The notes beneath the pieces are model-generated. The model ran no database searches. It was not told the DNA's origin and worked only from the letters and a program-made list of their open reading frames with translations. Below, piece after piece: positions 48,496 to 57,884 of a DNA stretch of 64,000 nt (the first letter of the stretch is position 1; each line of letters begins with the position of its first letter). This DNA comes from Thalassolituus sp006212115 (GTDB taxonomy: Bacteria; Pseudomonadota; Gammaproteobacteria; Pseudomonadales; Oceanobacteraceae), in assembly GCF_040372045.1 (NCBI RefSeq), contig NZ_BAABWH010000005.1; one strand, 5' to 3'. Both the position numbers and the translations under genes were made by a program.

Positions 48496-51081
48496 ATGAC
48501 CATGCAAGACACATACTCCCCCCAGACCATCGAAGCTGCTGTACAACAACAGTGGGAAGAAAATCAGGTATACAAGGCTGTCGTCGACAGCAACAAAGAG
48601 AAATTCTACTGCCTGTCCATGTTCCCCTACCCAAGCGGCCGTCTACACATGGGGCATGTGCGCAACTACACCATCGGTGACGTGATCTCCCGCTATCAGC
48701 GCATGCAGGGCAAAAACGTCATGCAGCCAATGGGTTGGGACGCGTTCGGTCTGCCTGCTGAAAATGCCGCGATCAAACATCAGGTCGCGCCAGCGAAGTG
48801 GACCAAAGAAAACATCGCCTACATGAAAGGTCAGCTGAAATCACTGGGTTTTGGTTACGACTGGGACCGCGAATTGGCCACCTGTGATCCGGAATACTAC
48901 CGCTGGGAACAGTGGTTCTTTACCACTCTGATCGACAAGGGGCTGGCGTATAAGAAAGTTTCTGCCGTGAACTGGTGCCCGAACGACCAGACCGTACTGG
49001 CGAACGAACAGGTCATCGATGGCTGCTGCTGGCGCTGTGACACCGTGGTTGAGCGCAAAGAAATTCCGCAGTGGTTTATCCGCATTACTGACTACGCCGA
49101 AGAACTGCTGAACGATCTCGACCAGCTGGATGGCTGGCCGGATCAGGTGAAGGCCATGCAACGCAACTGGATCGGTAAATCCCGTGGCATCCAGATGACG
49201 TTCGGGTTAAAAGGCCGTGAAGACAACCTTGAGATCTACACCACCCGTCCAGACACCCTGATGGGCGTCAGCTATGTTGCCGTAGCGGCAGGCCACTCTC
49301 TGGCGAAAGAAGCCGCCGAGAACAACCCTGAGCTTGCGGCGTTCATCGACGAGTGCAGCAAGTCCGGTACCGCCGAAGCAGACGTTGCCACCGCCGAAAA
49401 GAAAGGTTTGGCCACCGGTTTCACAGCCATTCACCCAATTTCCGGCAAAGAAGTGCCTGTCTGGGTCGCGAACTTCGTACTGATGGAATTCGGCACCGGT
49501 GCCGTAATGGCCGTGCCTGCGCACGACCAGCGCGACTGGGAGTTTGCAACTAAATACGGTATTGAGATCCAGCAAGTCATCGAACCTGCCAACGGTGAAG
49601 AGATTGATCTGAGCAAAGAAGCCTTTACCGAAAAAGGCACCCTGATCAACTCTGGTGAATTCGACGGTCTGAGTTTTGACGCCGCATTCGATGCCATTGC
49701 AGAGAAACTCAAAAGCGAAGGCAAAGGCGAGATCAAAGTTAACTACCGCCTGCGTGACTGGGGTGTGAGCCGCCAACGTTACTGGGGCGCACCCATCCCG
49801 GTAATCCGCACTCAGGACGGCGATACCGTACCCGCCCCGGAGAGCCACCAGCCAGTAATTCTGCCAACCGACGTCGTCATGGACGGCGTCAACTCGCCAA
49901 TCAAAAACAATCCTGAATTCGAGAACATCGAACTCGACGGTCAACCTGCGTTCCGCGAAACCGACACCTTCGATACCTTTATGGAATCGTCCTGGTACTA
50001 CGCGCGTTACTGCTCGCCGCAGGACGACACCCAGATGCTGGACCCGAAAGAAGCCAACTACTGGCTCCCTGTGGACCAATACATTGGTGGTATCGAGCAC
50101 GCGATTCTGCACCTGCTGTACGCGCGTTTCTTCCACAAGCTGCTGCGGGATGCGGGTCTGGTGAACTGCGACGAGCCGTTCAAAAACCTGCTGACCCAAG
50201 GCATGGTGCTGGCCGAAGCCTTCTCATACACCACGGAAAACGGCGCTAAAGAATGGGTTAACCCACTCGATGTGACCGTTGAGCGTGACGAGAAAGGCCG
50301 CGTGACCGGTGCGAAGCGCACTGAAGACGGTCTGGAGCTGACGGCAGCGGGCATGAGCAAAATGTCCAAGTCGAAAAACAACGGCGTTGACCCTCAGGAA
50401 GCCATCAAGCAGTACGGTGCCGATACCGTGCGCCTGTACACCATGTTTGCCGCGCCGCCGGAACAAACACTCGAGTGGTCTGATTCTGGCGTGCAGGGTG
50501 CCCAGCGCTTCCTGCAGCGTGTATGGCGCTTAAGCTTCGAGCTCCTGCAACAAGCAGATCGTGGTGACCTCAGTCAGCTGAACAAAGATGAAAAAGACGC
50601 ACGCCGCAAAGTGCATGAAACCATTCAGAAAGTGAGTGACGACGTAGGCCGTCGTTACAGCTTCAATACTGGCATTGCAGCAGTGATGGAATTGATCAAC
50701 ACCCTGCAGAAGCAGAAACTCGATAGCGCTGGTGCTCGTGCTGTCGTCGCCGAAGGTCTGGATGCGGTGGTGCGTATGCTGTCACCGATTGCTCCGCACA
50801 TTGCCCAGTCTCTTTGGGAAGCCTTTGGTAATGACGGCCTGGTTCTGGATGCGCCGTGGCCTGTCGTCGATAAGAAGGCACTGGAAAAAGACAGCATCCT
50901 GCTGATCGTTCAGGTAAACGGTAAAGTGCGTGCCAAACTGGAAGCGCCCGCTACGGCCAGCAAAGACGAGTTGGAGGCCATGGCTATGGCAGACGACAGT
51001 GTGAAAGCCCAGCTGGAAGGCAAGACAGTGCGTAAGGTTATCGTCGTGCCAGGGAAGCTCGTCAACATCGTTGCTAATTGA
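48496..51081 (+). CDS. leuS: Leucyl-tRNA synthetase
   Basis: A roughly 861-aa class Ia aminoacyl-tRNA synthetase. The HIGH-type motif reads PYPSGRLHMGHVRNY, and the KMSKS loop reads MSKMSKSKNNG; the CP1 editing domain lies between, with the TTRPDTLMG editing motif near residue 250. I chose ATG 48496 (with ATG 48502 as alternative) because E. coli LeuS is 860 aa and starts at the equivalent place; a longer in-frame start at 48409 adds 29 atypical residues. Upstream of lptE and holA, a conserved gammaproteobacterial order. Confidence 0.97.
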   Translation: MTMQDTYSPQTIEAAVQQQWEENQVYKAVVDSNKEKFYCLSMFPYPSGRLHMGHVRNYTIGDVISRYQRMQGKNVMQPMGWDAFGLPAENAAIKHQVAPAKWTKENIAYMKGQLKSLGFGYDWDRELATCDPEYYRWEQWFFTTLIDKGLAYKKVSAVNWCPNDQTVLANEQVIDGCCWRCDTVVERKEIPQWFIRITDYAEELLNDLDQLDGWPDQVKAMQRNWIGKSRGIQMTFGLKGREDNLEIYTTRPDTLMGVSYVAVAAGHSLAKEAAENNPELAAFIDECSKSGTAEADVATAEKKGLATGFTAIHPISGKEVPVWVANFVLMEFGTGAVMAVPAHDQRDWEFATKYGIEIQQVIEPANGEEIDLSKEAFTEKGTLINSGEFDGLSFDAAFDAIAEKLKSEGKGEIKVNYRLRDWGVSRQRYWGAPIPVIRTQDGDTVPAPESHQPVILPTDVVMDGVNSPIKNNPEFENIELDGQPAFRETDTFDTFMESSWYYARYCSPQDDTQMLDPKEANYWLPVDQYIGGIEHAILHLLYARFFHKLLRDAGLVNCDEPFKNLLTQGMVLAEAFSYTTENGAKEWVNPLDVTVERDEKGRVTGAKRTEDGLELTAAGMSKMSKSKNNGVDPQEAIKQYGADTVRLYTMFAAPPEQTLEWSDSGVQGAQRFLQRVWRLSFELLQQADRGDLSQLNKDEKDARRKVHETIQKVSDDVGRRYSFNTGIAAVMELINTLQKQKLDSAGARAVVAEGLDAVVRMLSPIAPHIAQSLWEAFGNDGLVLDAPWPVVDKKALEKDSILLIVQVNGKVRAKLEAPATASKDELEAMAMADDSVKAQLEGKTVRKVIVVPGKLVNIVAN

Positions 51082-51113
51082 TTTGGAGCTACCTGCGTTG
51101 TCAGTACTGCGTT

Positions 51114-51174
51114 AAAAAGTTCGGCCGGAATGCTCACTTATGACTTATAAGCTCCGCTTCCGTCCGAACTTTTT
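51114..51174 (+). terminator. Long hairpin with T run after leuS
   Basis: AAAAAGTTCGG (51114-51124) pairs perfectly with CCGAACTTTTT (51164-51174), an 11-bp stem whose interior forms further pairing (GGAA/TTCC and CTTAT/ATAAG). The 3' arm ends in five T residues. It lies 33 bases beyond the leuS stop and could terminate or attenuate transcription into lptE-holA. Confidence 0.65.
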
Positions 51175-51251
51175 GCCTTGTGCTGACCGCCTCGGCGACG
51201 CTCCCGAAGCACCGTAATCAGTCATAGAACCAGAAGAGTATCGAACCCATT

Positions 51252-51719
51252 ATGCGCCACCTGATTCTATTCCTATCACTAAGTTTGATCGCCAGCTGTG
51301 GCTGGCATCTGCGTGGTGTCTCTGAGCTGCCCGAAGGCTTCCGTATCATTCACGTGAGTGGTGGCCCTCAGACTATCCGAGATCAGCTTATTCAACGGTT
51401 GCGCTTCAACGATGTTGTCGTGCCCGAATCTGCCCTGGACGCTCCTGCGCAAATCGAGATTAATGAATACGTTGTTGAGCGGAGAACATTATCGGTAAAC
51501 AGCGTAGGACAAGTTGCAGAGTACGAATTTAACGGTTTGCTGGACGTTACAGTAACCCGTCAGGACGACGTTCAGAGCTTCGTCGTTGAAGCTCGACGGA
51601 CACTGCAGAATGACGTCAATAATGTGGTCGCGACACAGCAAGAAGAAGCGCAACTGAAAGATGCACTGAATTCCGATCTGCTCAGCCGTCTGATGCGACG
51701 ACTGGAGCGCATTGAATGA
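51252..51719 (+). CDS. lptE: LPS-assembly lipoprotein LptE
   Basis: A 155-aa outer-membrane lipoprotein that plugs the LptD barrel during lipopolysaccharide export. Lipoprotein signal MRHLILFLSLSLIASC with Cys16 followed by GWHLRG, the conserved start of mature LptE; SELPEGFRIIHVSGG and VEYRR-type strands follow. Its stop overlaps the holA start (ATGA). Confidence 0.93.
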   Translation: MRHLILFLSLSLIASCGWHLRGVSELPEGFRIIHVSGGPQTIRDQLIQRLRFNDVVVPESALDAPAQIEINEYVVERRTLSVNSVGQVAEYEFNGLLDVTVTRQDDVQSFVVEARRTLQNDVNNVVATQQEEAQLKDALNSDLLSRLMRRLERIE

Positions 51720-52732
51720 AGCTTCGTCAGGATCAGCTGTCGCCGCATCTGGCAAAGACGCTGGCACCCTGCTATCTCATCTCAGGCGATGACCCCCTAC
51801 TGGTCATGGAGGCCTGCGACGAAATTCGTGCTGCTGTCCGGCAAGCAGGTATCGACGAGCGCGAGTTATTTCACGCAGAGGCCGGTTTCGAATGGCGTCA
51901 CTTACGCGAAGAAGCATCTGCTATGTCATTGTTTGCCAGCCGTAGATTACTGGAGCTGCGGATTCCAAACGGCAAACCGTCCGATAAGGGTGAAACGGTA
52001 AAAGAGCTCGCCGAGCATCCTTCCCCAGATAACATTCTGCTGATCATATGCCCTCGGCTGGATGCGAAAACGCAAAAAGCGGCCTGGTATAAAGCGATTG
52101 AGAAGCACGGAGTCGTGGTCCCTATCTGGCCAATCGAGCGAAACCAATACCCCGGATGGTTAAAACGCCGTCTGCAAATGGCGGGACTCCAGGCTGATCC
52201 AGCAGCCGTCTCAGCTTTGGCGCACCAAACCGAAGGCAACCTGCTGGCTGCTGTTCAGGAAATTGAGAAGCTCAGAATGCTGGGGGAAAGCACAATTACA
52301 GAAGATGTGATTATGCAGAGCGCCGGCGACAGTTCGCGTTTTGATGCGTTCGGTCTGGCTGACGCCTGTCTGATGGGAAAAATAGGTGAAGCCAATCGCA
52401 TGCTCAGCCACCTGAAGTCCGAGGGGCATGAGCCTATTATGGTGCTGGGTGCAATGACGCGTAAAATACGCCAGCTTATTGCACTGAAACCCTGCGAGGG
52501 CGCACAGGCGTTGTCCGAGGGGTTCCGCTCGCAGGGCGTCTGGCCACGTCAGCAGGGCCCATACAAAGCAGCATTACAACGGCTCTCGATGAAAGACCTG
52601 CATCGCGCTCTCGCGACCGCCGCGGATGCTGATCTTGCAGCAAAGGGCAGCGGAGAGGACCCTTGGCTAAAGATGGCACAAATAGTCATTATCCTATCAG
52701 GTCAAGCAGACAAACTCTTTACATTGACCTGA
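51716..52732 (+). CDS. holA: DNA polymerase III subunit delta
   Basis: A 338-aa clamp-loader subunit that opens the beta clamp. Typical features are the N-terminal PCYLISGDDPLLVMEACDEIR, LLELRIPNGKPSDKG, LLIICPRLD, and VSALAHQTEGNLLAAVQEIEKL in the lid domain, with a C-terminal collar. Length matches E. coli HolA (343 aa). Coupled to lptE by a 4-base overlap. Confidence 0.95.
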   Translation: MKLRQDQLSPHLAKTLAPCYLISGDDPLLVMEACDEIRAAVRQAGIDERELFHAEAGFEWRHLREEASAMSLFASRRLLELRIPNGKPSDKGETVKELAEHPSPDNILLIICPRLDAKTQKAAWYKAIEKHGVVVPIWPIERNQYPGWLKRRLQMAGLQADPAAVSALAHQTEGNLLAAVQEIEKLRMLGESTITEDVIMQSAGDSSRFDAFGLADACLMGKIGEANRMLSHLKSEGHEPIMVLGAMTRKIRQLIALKPCEGAQALSEGFRSQGVWPRQQGPYKAALQRLSMKDLHRALATAADADLAAKGSGEDPWLKMAQIVIILSGQADKLFTLT

Positions 52733-52882
52733 AAAGAACCGTTAGCTTGATCACACTTTTTTCTTATAGTCGCTGCCATACTTTTTCTACTGACCGGATC
52801 AGAATACACCTCTACCAGCCTTATGGCTCATGACGACTAATCCAGCGTCACGCAATTGTCAGAAAGTGGCAATAAAGAACGA

Positions 52883-52923
52883 CGAGGTGTAGCCAATGCC
52901 GTCACCTCGGATTCATAATCCGA
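52883..52923 (+). promoter_or_regulatory. Two overlapping hairpins in leader of 52970 gene
   Basis: CGAGGTG (52883-52889) pairs with CACCTCG (52903-52909), and TCGGATT-CAT-AATCCGA occupies 52907-52923. The two stems share bases 52907-52909, so they partly exclude each other. They lie 47-87 bases before the ATG of the 208-aa unknown gene. This may be a leader switch or just chance. The rest of the 237-base spacer shows no other assignable feature. Confidence 0.3.
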
Positions 52924-52969
52924 AAAAAATAAGCGGGCCCGCGAACCGCATGTCTGATGGAGGTTTTCG

Positions 52970-53596
52970 ATGAACACAGTAGCGCAACAGCAACAGAACA
53001 GCGATCTGGTCTGGGATCTTGAGAAGCTCAATCAGCACAAACGCGCGATGAACTTCGTTAAGCAATTCGAAAACCGCTTCTGTGTTTTTTCTACTTCCGT
53101 GCGACAGCTATATACCAACTACAGCATCTTTTTTCCTGAAGAAGCGCATCGTCAGATGGTGATTCTTCCTGATCCTTACGCGTTTCACGACACCTTCAGC
53201 CACCTCAATCCTAACGCCGTCACCGCTACTGGGTTACACGTTATTCCCGGTAATCTAATCGGTAAACAAGGGTTGTATCTGGTAATTTCACACAAAGATA
53301 AGAAGGTACGTTCGGTACCTATTCCTTTTCAGGAAGGAATGCGCCAGATTCTGCGCCGGACGAACAGCGACGATCCCTTCCTCCCGGTGCTGATGAAAGG
53401 GGATTTACGAGAGTTCAATGATAAGCTTCCGTGCCTACACTTGCACCGACTGCGCTTGAGCGAGTTATCTGGCCTGTCATCGCTGGAAAGAGAGAGTATC
53501 CGCAGCCTGATTACTGACAAACTGATGGATCTATACCAGAAGTCTGCGACCTTCAATACAGGCAGCTTAGATCAGGCTTCAACAACGTCGTCGTAG
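52970..53596 (+). CDS. Hypothetical protein, 208 aa
   Basis: I do not recognise this family. The protein is soluble, 208 aa, without signal peptide. The N-terminus is Gln-rich and helical (TVAQQQQNSDLVWDLEKLNQ), the centre has beta-type segments (MVILPDPYAFHDTFSHLNP, GLYLVISHKDKKVRSVPIPF), and the C-terminal part is helical with LRLSELSGLSSLERESIRSL and a Ser/Thr tail. GGAGG lies 7 bases before the ATG, supporting expression. The last 25 bases overlap the end of the convergent epimerase-like gene. Confidence 0.75.
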   Translation: MNTVAQQQQNSDLVWDLEKLNQHKRAMNFVKQFENRFCVFSTSVRQLYTNYSIFFPEEAHRQMVILPDPYAFHDTFSHLNPNAVTATGLHVIPGNLIGKQGLYLVISHKDKKVRSVPIPFQEGMRQILRRTNSDDPFLPVLMKGDLREFNDKLPCLHLHRLRLSELSGLSSLERESIRSLITDKLMDLYQKSATFNTGSLDQASTTSS

Positions 53597-54402
53597 TAAG
53601 CTCGCACCAATCGCGCGAGCCCCTGCCTCCAAGCTTTCTGCTTAATACCAAAGGTATGAAAAATCACATTATGCTCTGCAACAGGCGCCCATACCTGAGG
53701 CATCATTGCGCCCTGCTCTGTCGTCAGTTCAACCTGTGATAAATCCTCAAACTGACCCGCTTCCGCGAGCAAGGCTTCAGCGAATGCATATGAAGACACG
53801 GGCTCAACACCAGAAAAGTGATATACCCCCCACAGATCATCAGCCAGGTTAATCTGGCGAAGCATGGCCAGAATCACGATCGCCACATCGTCAACAGGGG
53901 TAGGCTCAAACTGCTTCTGCATATCCAGTGCGAGTTTCGGCTGGCTGCGTATGTGCGCCAAAATCTGACTCGCAAAGTCTCCCCCTTCCAGGGTGAGTAG
54001 CTGCCCAACACGCAGGATGATGTGCTGAGCGTTTTGGCTAACAAGGGATTCAAGCTCGGCGAAACGATTCGCAAGATTGGTACTGTCTGAAGGCGTTGCT
54101 GACTCATTAACCGTCGTATCACTCTGCGCAAACCGATGCAGTGTTGATACGAACAGGATCACCGCTCCTTCCTCTTGCGCCTTCTCAACCCAAACCCGAG
54201 CTGCATCGAGCTCAGAATCGTCATTCAGCGTTGGGATCACCACGTAAACCGGACGAGCGCTGGCCTGCAACATTGGCCTTTCATCGCTGGCTAGGGTTAC
54301 ACCACGATGAATGAGGTTTTGCTCAGCCAGTAGTCGGCTGAGGTATCGGCCAACTGGTTGTTCGGCACCGATGATATGAGTATGGAAGCTACTGATTGCC
54401 AA
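53572..54402 (-). CDS. RmlD-like sugar-nucleotide reductase/epimerase-family protein
   Basis: A 276-aa protein resembling the dTDP-4-dehydrorhamnose reductase (RmlD) branch of extended SDRs, but diverged. The N-terminal nucleotide region reads HTHIIGAEQPVGRYLSRLL, with no perfect GxxGxxG. HIILRVGQLLTLEGGDFASQIL and VYHFSGVEPVSSYAFAEALL fit the RmlD C-terminal half. The usual YxxxK active site is not obvious, so it may be catalytically altered. No O-antigen genes are nearby. Ends overlap tail-to-tail with the 208-aa gene. Confidence 0.7.
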   Translation of the reverse strand: MAISSFHTHIIGAEQPVGRYLSRLLAEQNLIHRGVTLASDERPMLQASARPVYVVIPTLNDDSELDAARVWVEKAQEEGAVILFVSTLHRFAQSDTTVNESATPSDSTNLANRFAELESLVSQNAQHIILRVGQLLTLEGGDFASQILAHIRSQPKLALDMQKQFEPTPVDDVAIVILAMLRQINLADDLWGVYHFSGVEPVSSYAFAEALLAEAGQFEDLSQVELTTEQGAMMPQVWAPVAEHNVIFHTFGIKQKAWRQGLARLVRAYYDDVVEA

Positions 54403-54506
54403 GGGAATTATCCGGGTAAGTAAGACAACAACAAAAGTCAGAGAGTACCACTGCTGGTTTCCTACGGCACGCAGGATTTACGCGAAGTACTGCTGACTTG
54501 GGTCGA

Positions 54507-54881
54507 CTAATTAGGTGCTAAGGACAACTCTAGCAGCATATCCCGGTTGCGCAGCGCATCGTTCGCACTGGCGTACATCCGCAGATCGTTCAACCCGATA
54601 AGTAGAGCCAGTCCACCCGTCAAACCGACAAATCCAGCGCGGTGACGGTCAATAAATGGTGCGACTGGAGGGGAGATATGATCGGGGAAGGAAGCATGAC
54701 GGATCAGACCACCCGACAGCGGGTTCACGCAATCGCCCGGTTTACTGAACAGCGCAATGCCACCACCAGAGATAACCAGTGCGTTACCGTTAATCAGTTC
54801 AGCTTCCGCTGCCGACTGGCCATCCGCAAGCACCACAGCTTGCCACTGGCGGATCAGGTCTGAAGAGTTCTCAATAACCAT
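54507..54881 (-). CDS. Hypothetical protein, 124 aa
   Basis: I do not recognise this protein. It has no signal peptide; residues 30-55 are moderately hydrophobic (NGNALVISGGGIALFSKPGD), and residues 80-100 contain AGFVGLTGGLALLIGLNDL, possibly a membrane helix or glycine-rich core. The frame is open in its place, with no better competitor on either strand, but I have no homology support. The flanking genes (an RmlD-like protein and a small Cys protein) are on the same strand. Confidence 0.5.
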   Translation of the reverse strand: MVIENSSDLIRQWQAVVLADGQSAAEAELINGNALVISGGGIALFSKPGDCVNPLSGGLIRHASFPDHISPPVAPFIDRHRAGFVGLTGGLALLIGLNDLRMYASANDALRNRDMLLELSLAPN

Positions 54882-54927
54882 GTAAAACCACAGAGATAAA
54901 ACGACAGTCTATCAGGATCGAGCAGCC

Positions 54928-55176
54928 TCAGAACAACTCAATTTCGTCGTCACTCCCTTCATCTCGTCGCCGTCTGTCGTTCACCTCAGCCAGCAGCATG
55001 TCCTGAAGATCCAACAATTCGTCGTCACTGAGTTTACTGATGTCTAATGACTGGAAGGTCCTCGCCAGCGCGGAGTGCGCCTGATAGCAATGCTGGTGAG
55101 CAGGCCCTTCGCCCGGCACAGTGACACCCGTAGTGCCAAAGACAGGCTTCTTACAGAAAACACAATTGAGTGACAT
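54928..55176 (-). CDS. Small cysteine-containing protein, 82 aa
   Basis: An 82-aa protein beginning MSLNCVFCKKPVFGTTGVTV with CxxC at residues 5-8 and HQHC at about 28-31, a possible treble-clef zinc site. The second half is an acidic helical tail (LSDDELLDLQDMLLAEVNDR...DDEIELF). GGGGAG precedes the start. Function unknown; likely a small zinc protein. Confidence 0.7.
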   Translation of the reverse strand: MSLNCVFCKKPVFGTTGVTVPGEGPAHQHCYQAHSALARTFQSLDISKLSDDELLDLQDMLLAEVNDRRRRDEGSDDEIELF

Positions 55177-55267
55177 AACTCTCCCCGGAGGAGCTCTATG
55201 AGAAACGTCTCCTCAGTATAGTCAGGGATTCGTGTCTCGCCCGGTGCGTGCGAGCGAGACACCCGAA

Positions 55268-57730
55268 TTATTCGAAATTGACACTTTTCTGTGCGCGGTT
55301 ACCGAAAATATCTTCAACGATTAACGTCCAATTGGAGCTGTTTCCGATAATGCTGCACGGCACCATAAAGTGTCCCGGGTAGGATACGAACCCGTCGCAC
55401 CTGTCACCCATCACACTTTCAAGATGAATAGAGCGAATGCCCCGCCCATCGTCAAAGGCCATACCTGACAGGGCTTTTTGCTCGTTGAGCCATTCAAAAT
55501 CACCGATCACCGGCGCGTTGTAGTCCGGATAATCTGCCTTGTTCCACGGATCAGTCCCGTCGCGCTCCTCAACGACATTACTGAACCCGTCACCGTCGAG
55601 ATCGGTATCCCGGTTATCACCAATGCCATCTCCGTCAAAATCGGCCCACTCTGTCGGGTCGTCAGGGAATGCGTCGGCATCGTTGTCGTGGCCGTCGTTA
55701 TCCCTGTCGTTATCGAGCTCATCCGGGATGCCATCCTTGTCCTGATCAGAAGGCGTGCTACTTGCATCGTAAGGATCATACGATAGCTCCAACTCGTAGC
55801 GGTTGATAATGCCATCGCCGTCAATGTCGGTATCGCTGTTATCACCCTGACCGTCGCCGTCTGTGTCACTCCACTCTTTCCGATTCAGTGGGAATACATC
55901 TTCACCGTTGGGCACCTGGTCGCCATCGATATCTTTATCCAGCGCATCGGGGATACCGTCCTGATCTAAATCAGAAGGCACACTCTGCGGATCACGCGGA
56001 TCTGTACCTAAACGGACTTCATATTCATTACTGATGCCGTCGCCATCCACATCCAGGTCGATGTTGTCGCCCTCTCCGTCGCCATCGAGGTCCGCCCATT
56101 CCAGTGGATTATATGGAAACGCATCTTCTTCGTTGAGGTAGCCATCGCCGTCGCGATCTGGGTCGACTACGTCTGGGATGCCGTCAGAGTCGGAATCCAC
56201 AGGAACAGAAGCCGCATCAGCTGGGTTGGTTCCCGCCTGTTCTTCATAGAGATTACTGATGCCATCGCCATCGCGATCACGGTCCCGGTTGTCACCAATA
56301 CCATCACCATCCAGGTCGAACCATTCTGTCGGGTCACGAGGGAAAAGGTCCATCTCATTGCCGATGGTGTCACCGTCAATGTCAGTATCCAATTCGTCTG
56401 GGATACCATCTGAATCGAAGTCGGCTGGTACGCTGTTAGCGTCGAAAGGATCAAAACTTAACGTCAGCTCGAACTCGTTGTTAATGCCATCGTTATCGTT
56501 GTCCTCATCTGAATTATTACCGATGCCATCACCGTCAAAGTCTTCCCATTCAGAACCGTCTTCGGGGAATGCGTCCTGCTCATTCAGGTGCCCGTCACCG
56601 TCTATATCGTCATCAAGAACATCAACGATACCGTCTTTGTCGAGGTCCCGGGGTTTGCTGGTCGGGTCCAGATCATCAGAACCCGCTATCTCTTCAATAT
56701 CATTGGTGTAACCGTCGTTGTCACGATCGGGGTCACGATTATCCCCAATGCCATCGCCATCGGTGTCTAACCATTCTTCGCCGTCAGACGGAAACACATC
56801 GGAACTGTTATCTACGCCATCACCATCGAGGTCTGAATCGAAATAGTCTGGCATGCCATCGCCATCGATATCAGAAGGTGTGCTGTTCGGATCAAGTACG
56901 CCGGTGCCTAAGTGCATCTCGAACACGTTCGGTACACCGTCGTTATCGGCATCTGGATCTTCGTTATCAGGAATGCCGTCACCGTCCGTGTCTGCCCAAG
57001 CGGCACTGTTGTCGGGGTAAAGGTCATCATCGTTAGGGACGCCGTCGCCGTCACGGTCATCGTCGAGAATATCGGGGATGCCGTCCCGATCGTTGTCAGC
57101 AGGAGCGGAGAACCGGTCTTTGGGATCGGTACCGGCTTCCAGTTCGAAATCGTTACTTACGCCATCACCGTCGAGATCGCTGTCGCTGTTATCACCGGTT
57201 CCATCGCGGTCAAAGTCAGACCATTCGTCTTTATTCAGAGGGAACGCATCGCTGGCATTGGCGACACCGTCGTTATCCATGTCCGGATCAAGTAAATCAG
57301 GGATACCGTCACGGTCGTTGTCTTTCGGGCGGGAACTGGACGAAAGAGGATCGAAGCCCAGTTTTTCTTCATATTTGTTTCCAATACCGTCACCGTCCAG
57401 ATCCTGGTCTGTATTATCCCCTACACCGTCGGCGTCAGTATCTTTCCAGTCACGTGCATCTTTAGGAAAAGCATCCTTCTGGTTGAGCACACCGTCATTG
57501 TCCATATCGTCATCAATGGAATCAGGAATACCATCGCCATCCAGATCAGTCTGATCAGGCACATCAGGGTCGAAGCCCGCGGCTGCTTCAAGAAAATTAG
57601 GTAAGCCATCTCCATCCCGGTCGGGATCCTGAGCGTCGGCAATACCGTCGTTGTCCAGATCATCCAGTGCCGCATAAGCGGGTAATGACAGAGCGGCCAA
57701 CAGTGCCAGCGCGAGTGGAGAACGCCACAT
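55268..57730 (-). CDS. Exported thrombospondin type 3 repeat protein
   Basis: An 820-aa secreted, extremely acidic protein. Signal peptide residues 1-20 (ends LPAYA). A short partial repeat covers 24-61, nine full repeats of exactly 75 residues cover 62-736, and a C-terminal domain of 84 residues (737-820) has two Cys (778, 792) that may form a disulfide. Each repeat has D-x-D-x-DGIPD, a DAFP motif, EW-x-D-x-DGDG-x-GDN, and a DGDG-x-x-N-x-xE-x-x-x-G-x-DP half; such Asp/Gly motifs bind calcium in thrombospondin type 3 repeats. It could be a calcium-stabilised surface or adhesive protein. Upstream ubiX is 150 bases away on the same strand. Confidence 0.88.
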   Translation of the reverse strand: MWRSPLALALLAALSLPAYAALDDLDNDGIADAQDPDRDGDGLPNFLEAAAGFDPDVPDQTDLDGDGIPDSIDDDMDNDGVLNQKDAFPKDARDWKDTDADGVGDNTDQDLDGDGIGNKYEEKLGFDPLSSSSRPKDNDRDGIPDLLDPDMDNDGVANASDAFPLNKDEWSDFDRDGTGDNSDSDLDGDGVSNDFELEAGTDPKDRFSAPADNDRDGIPDILDDDRDGDGVPNDDDLYPDNSAAWADTDGDGIPDNEDPDADNDGVPNVFEMHLGTGVLDPNSTPSDIDGDGMPDYFDSDLDGDGVDNSSDVFPSDGEEWLDTDGDGIGDNRDPDRDNDGYTNDIEEIAGSDDLDPTSKPRDLDKDGIVDVLDDDIDGDGHLNEQDAFPEDGSEWEDFDGDGIGNNSDEDNDNDGINNEFELTLSFDPFDANSVPADFDSDGIPDELDTDIDGDTIGNEMDLFPRDPTEWFDLDGDGIGDNRDRDRDGDGISNLYEEQAGTNPADAASVPVDSDSDGIPDVVDPDRDGDGYLNEEDAFPYNPLEWADLDGDGEGDNIDLDVDGDGISNEYEVRLGTDPRDPQSVPSDLDQDGIPDALDKDIDGDQVPNGEDVFPLNRKEWSDTDGDGQGDNSDTDIDGDGIINRYELELSYDPYDASSTPSDQDKDGIPDELDNDRDNDGHDNDADAFPDDPTEWADFDGDGIGDNRDTDLDGDGFSNVVEERDGTDPWNKADYPDYNAPVIGDFEWLNEQKALSGMAFDDGRGIRSIHLESVMGDRCDGFVSYPGHFMVPCSIIGNSSNWTLIVEDIFGNRAQKSVNFE
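55523..57547 (-). repeat. Nine tandem 225-bp coding repeats
   Basis: The bases encoding residues 62-736 of the thrombospondin type 3 protein: nine contiguous units of 225 bp without indels (each 75 residues, checked by counting every unit and by the total length 61 + 675 + 84 = 820). The units are diverged at the protein level except for the Asp/Gly scaffold, so they are old duplications under strong length constraint. Confidence 0.9.
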
Positions 57731-57884
57731 AGTTTTTATTATTCCTCAAGTGGACCGCAACAGCGGTCCGTTATTATCCCGGGTTATCTGCCGGGTAGTA
57801 TATCGGTATTCATGCGCTCAATGTGTGGGGAAGGTAGCAACTTTGCGTCACTCCGCACAATTATCAAACTACACAATGGTTTTC

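Noticed and set aside
49207..50199. A 330-codon open frame antisense to leuS
   Set aside because: It lies wholly within leuS on the opposite strand, has low-complexity Val/Phe/Gly composition typical of an antisense shadow, and has no ribosome-binding site.
55523..57547. Regular 225-bp periodicity as a CRISPR or satellite array
   Set aside because: Units are much too long for CRISPR, are fully coding, and differ from each other except at Asp/Gly codons.
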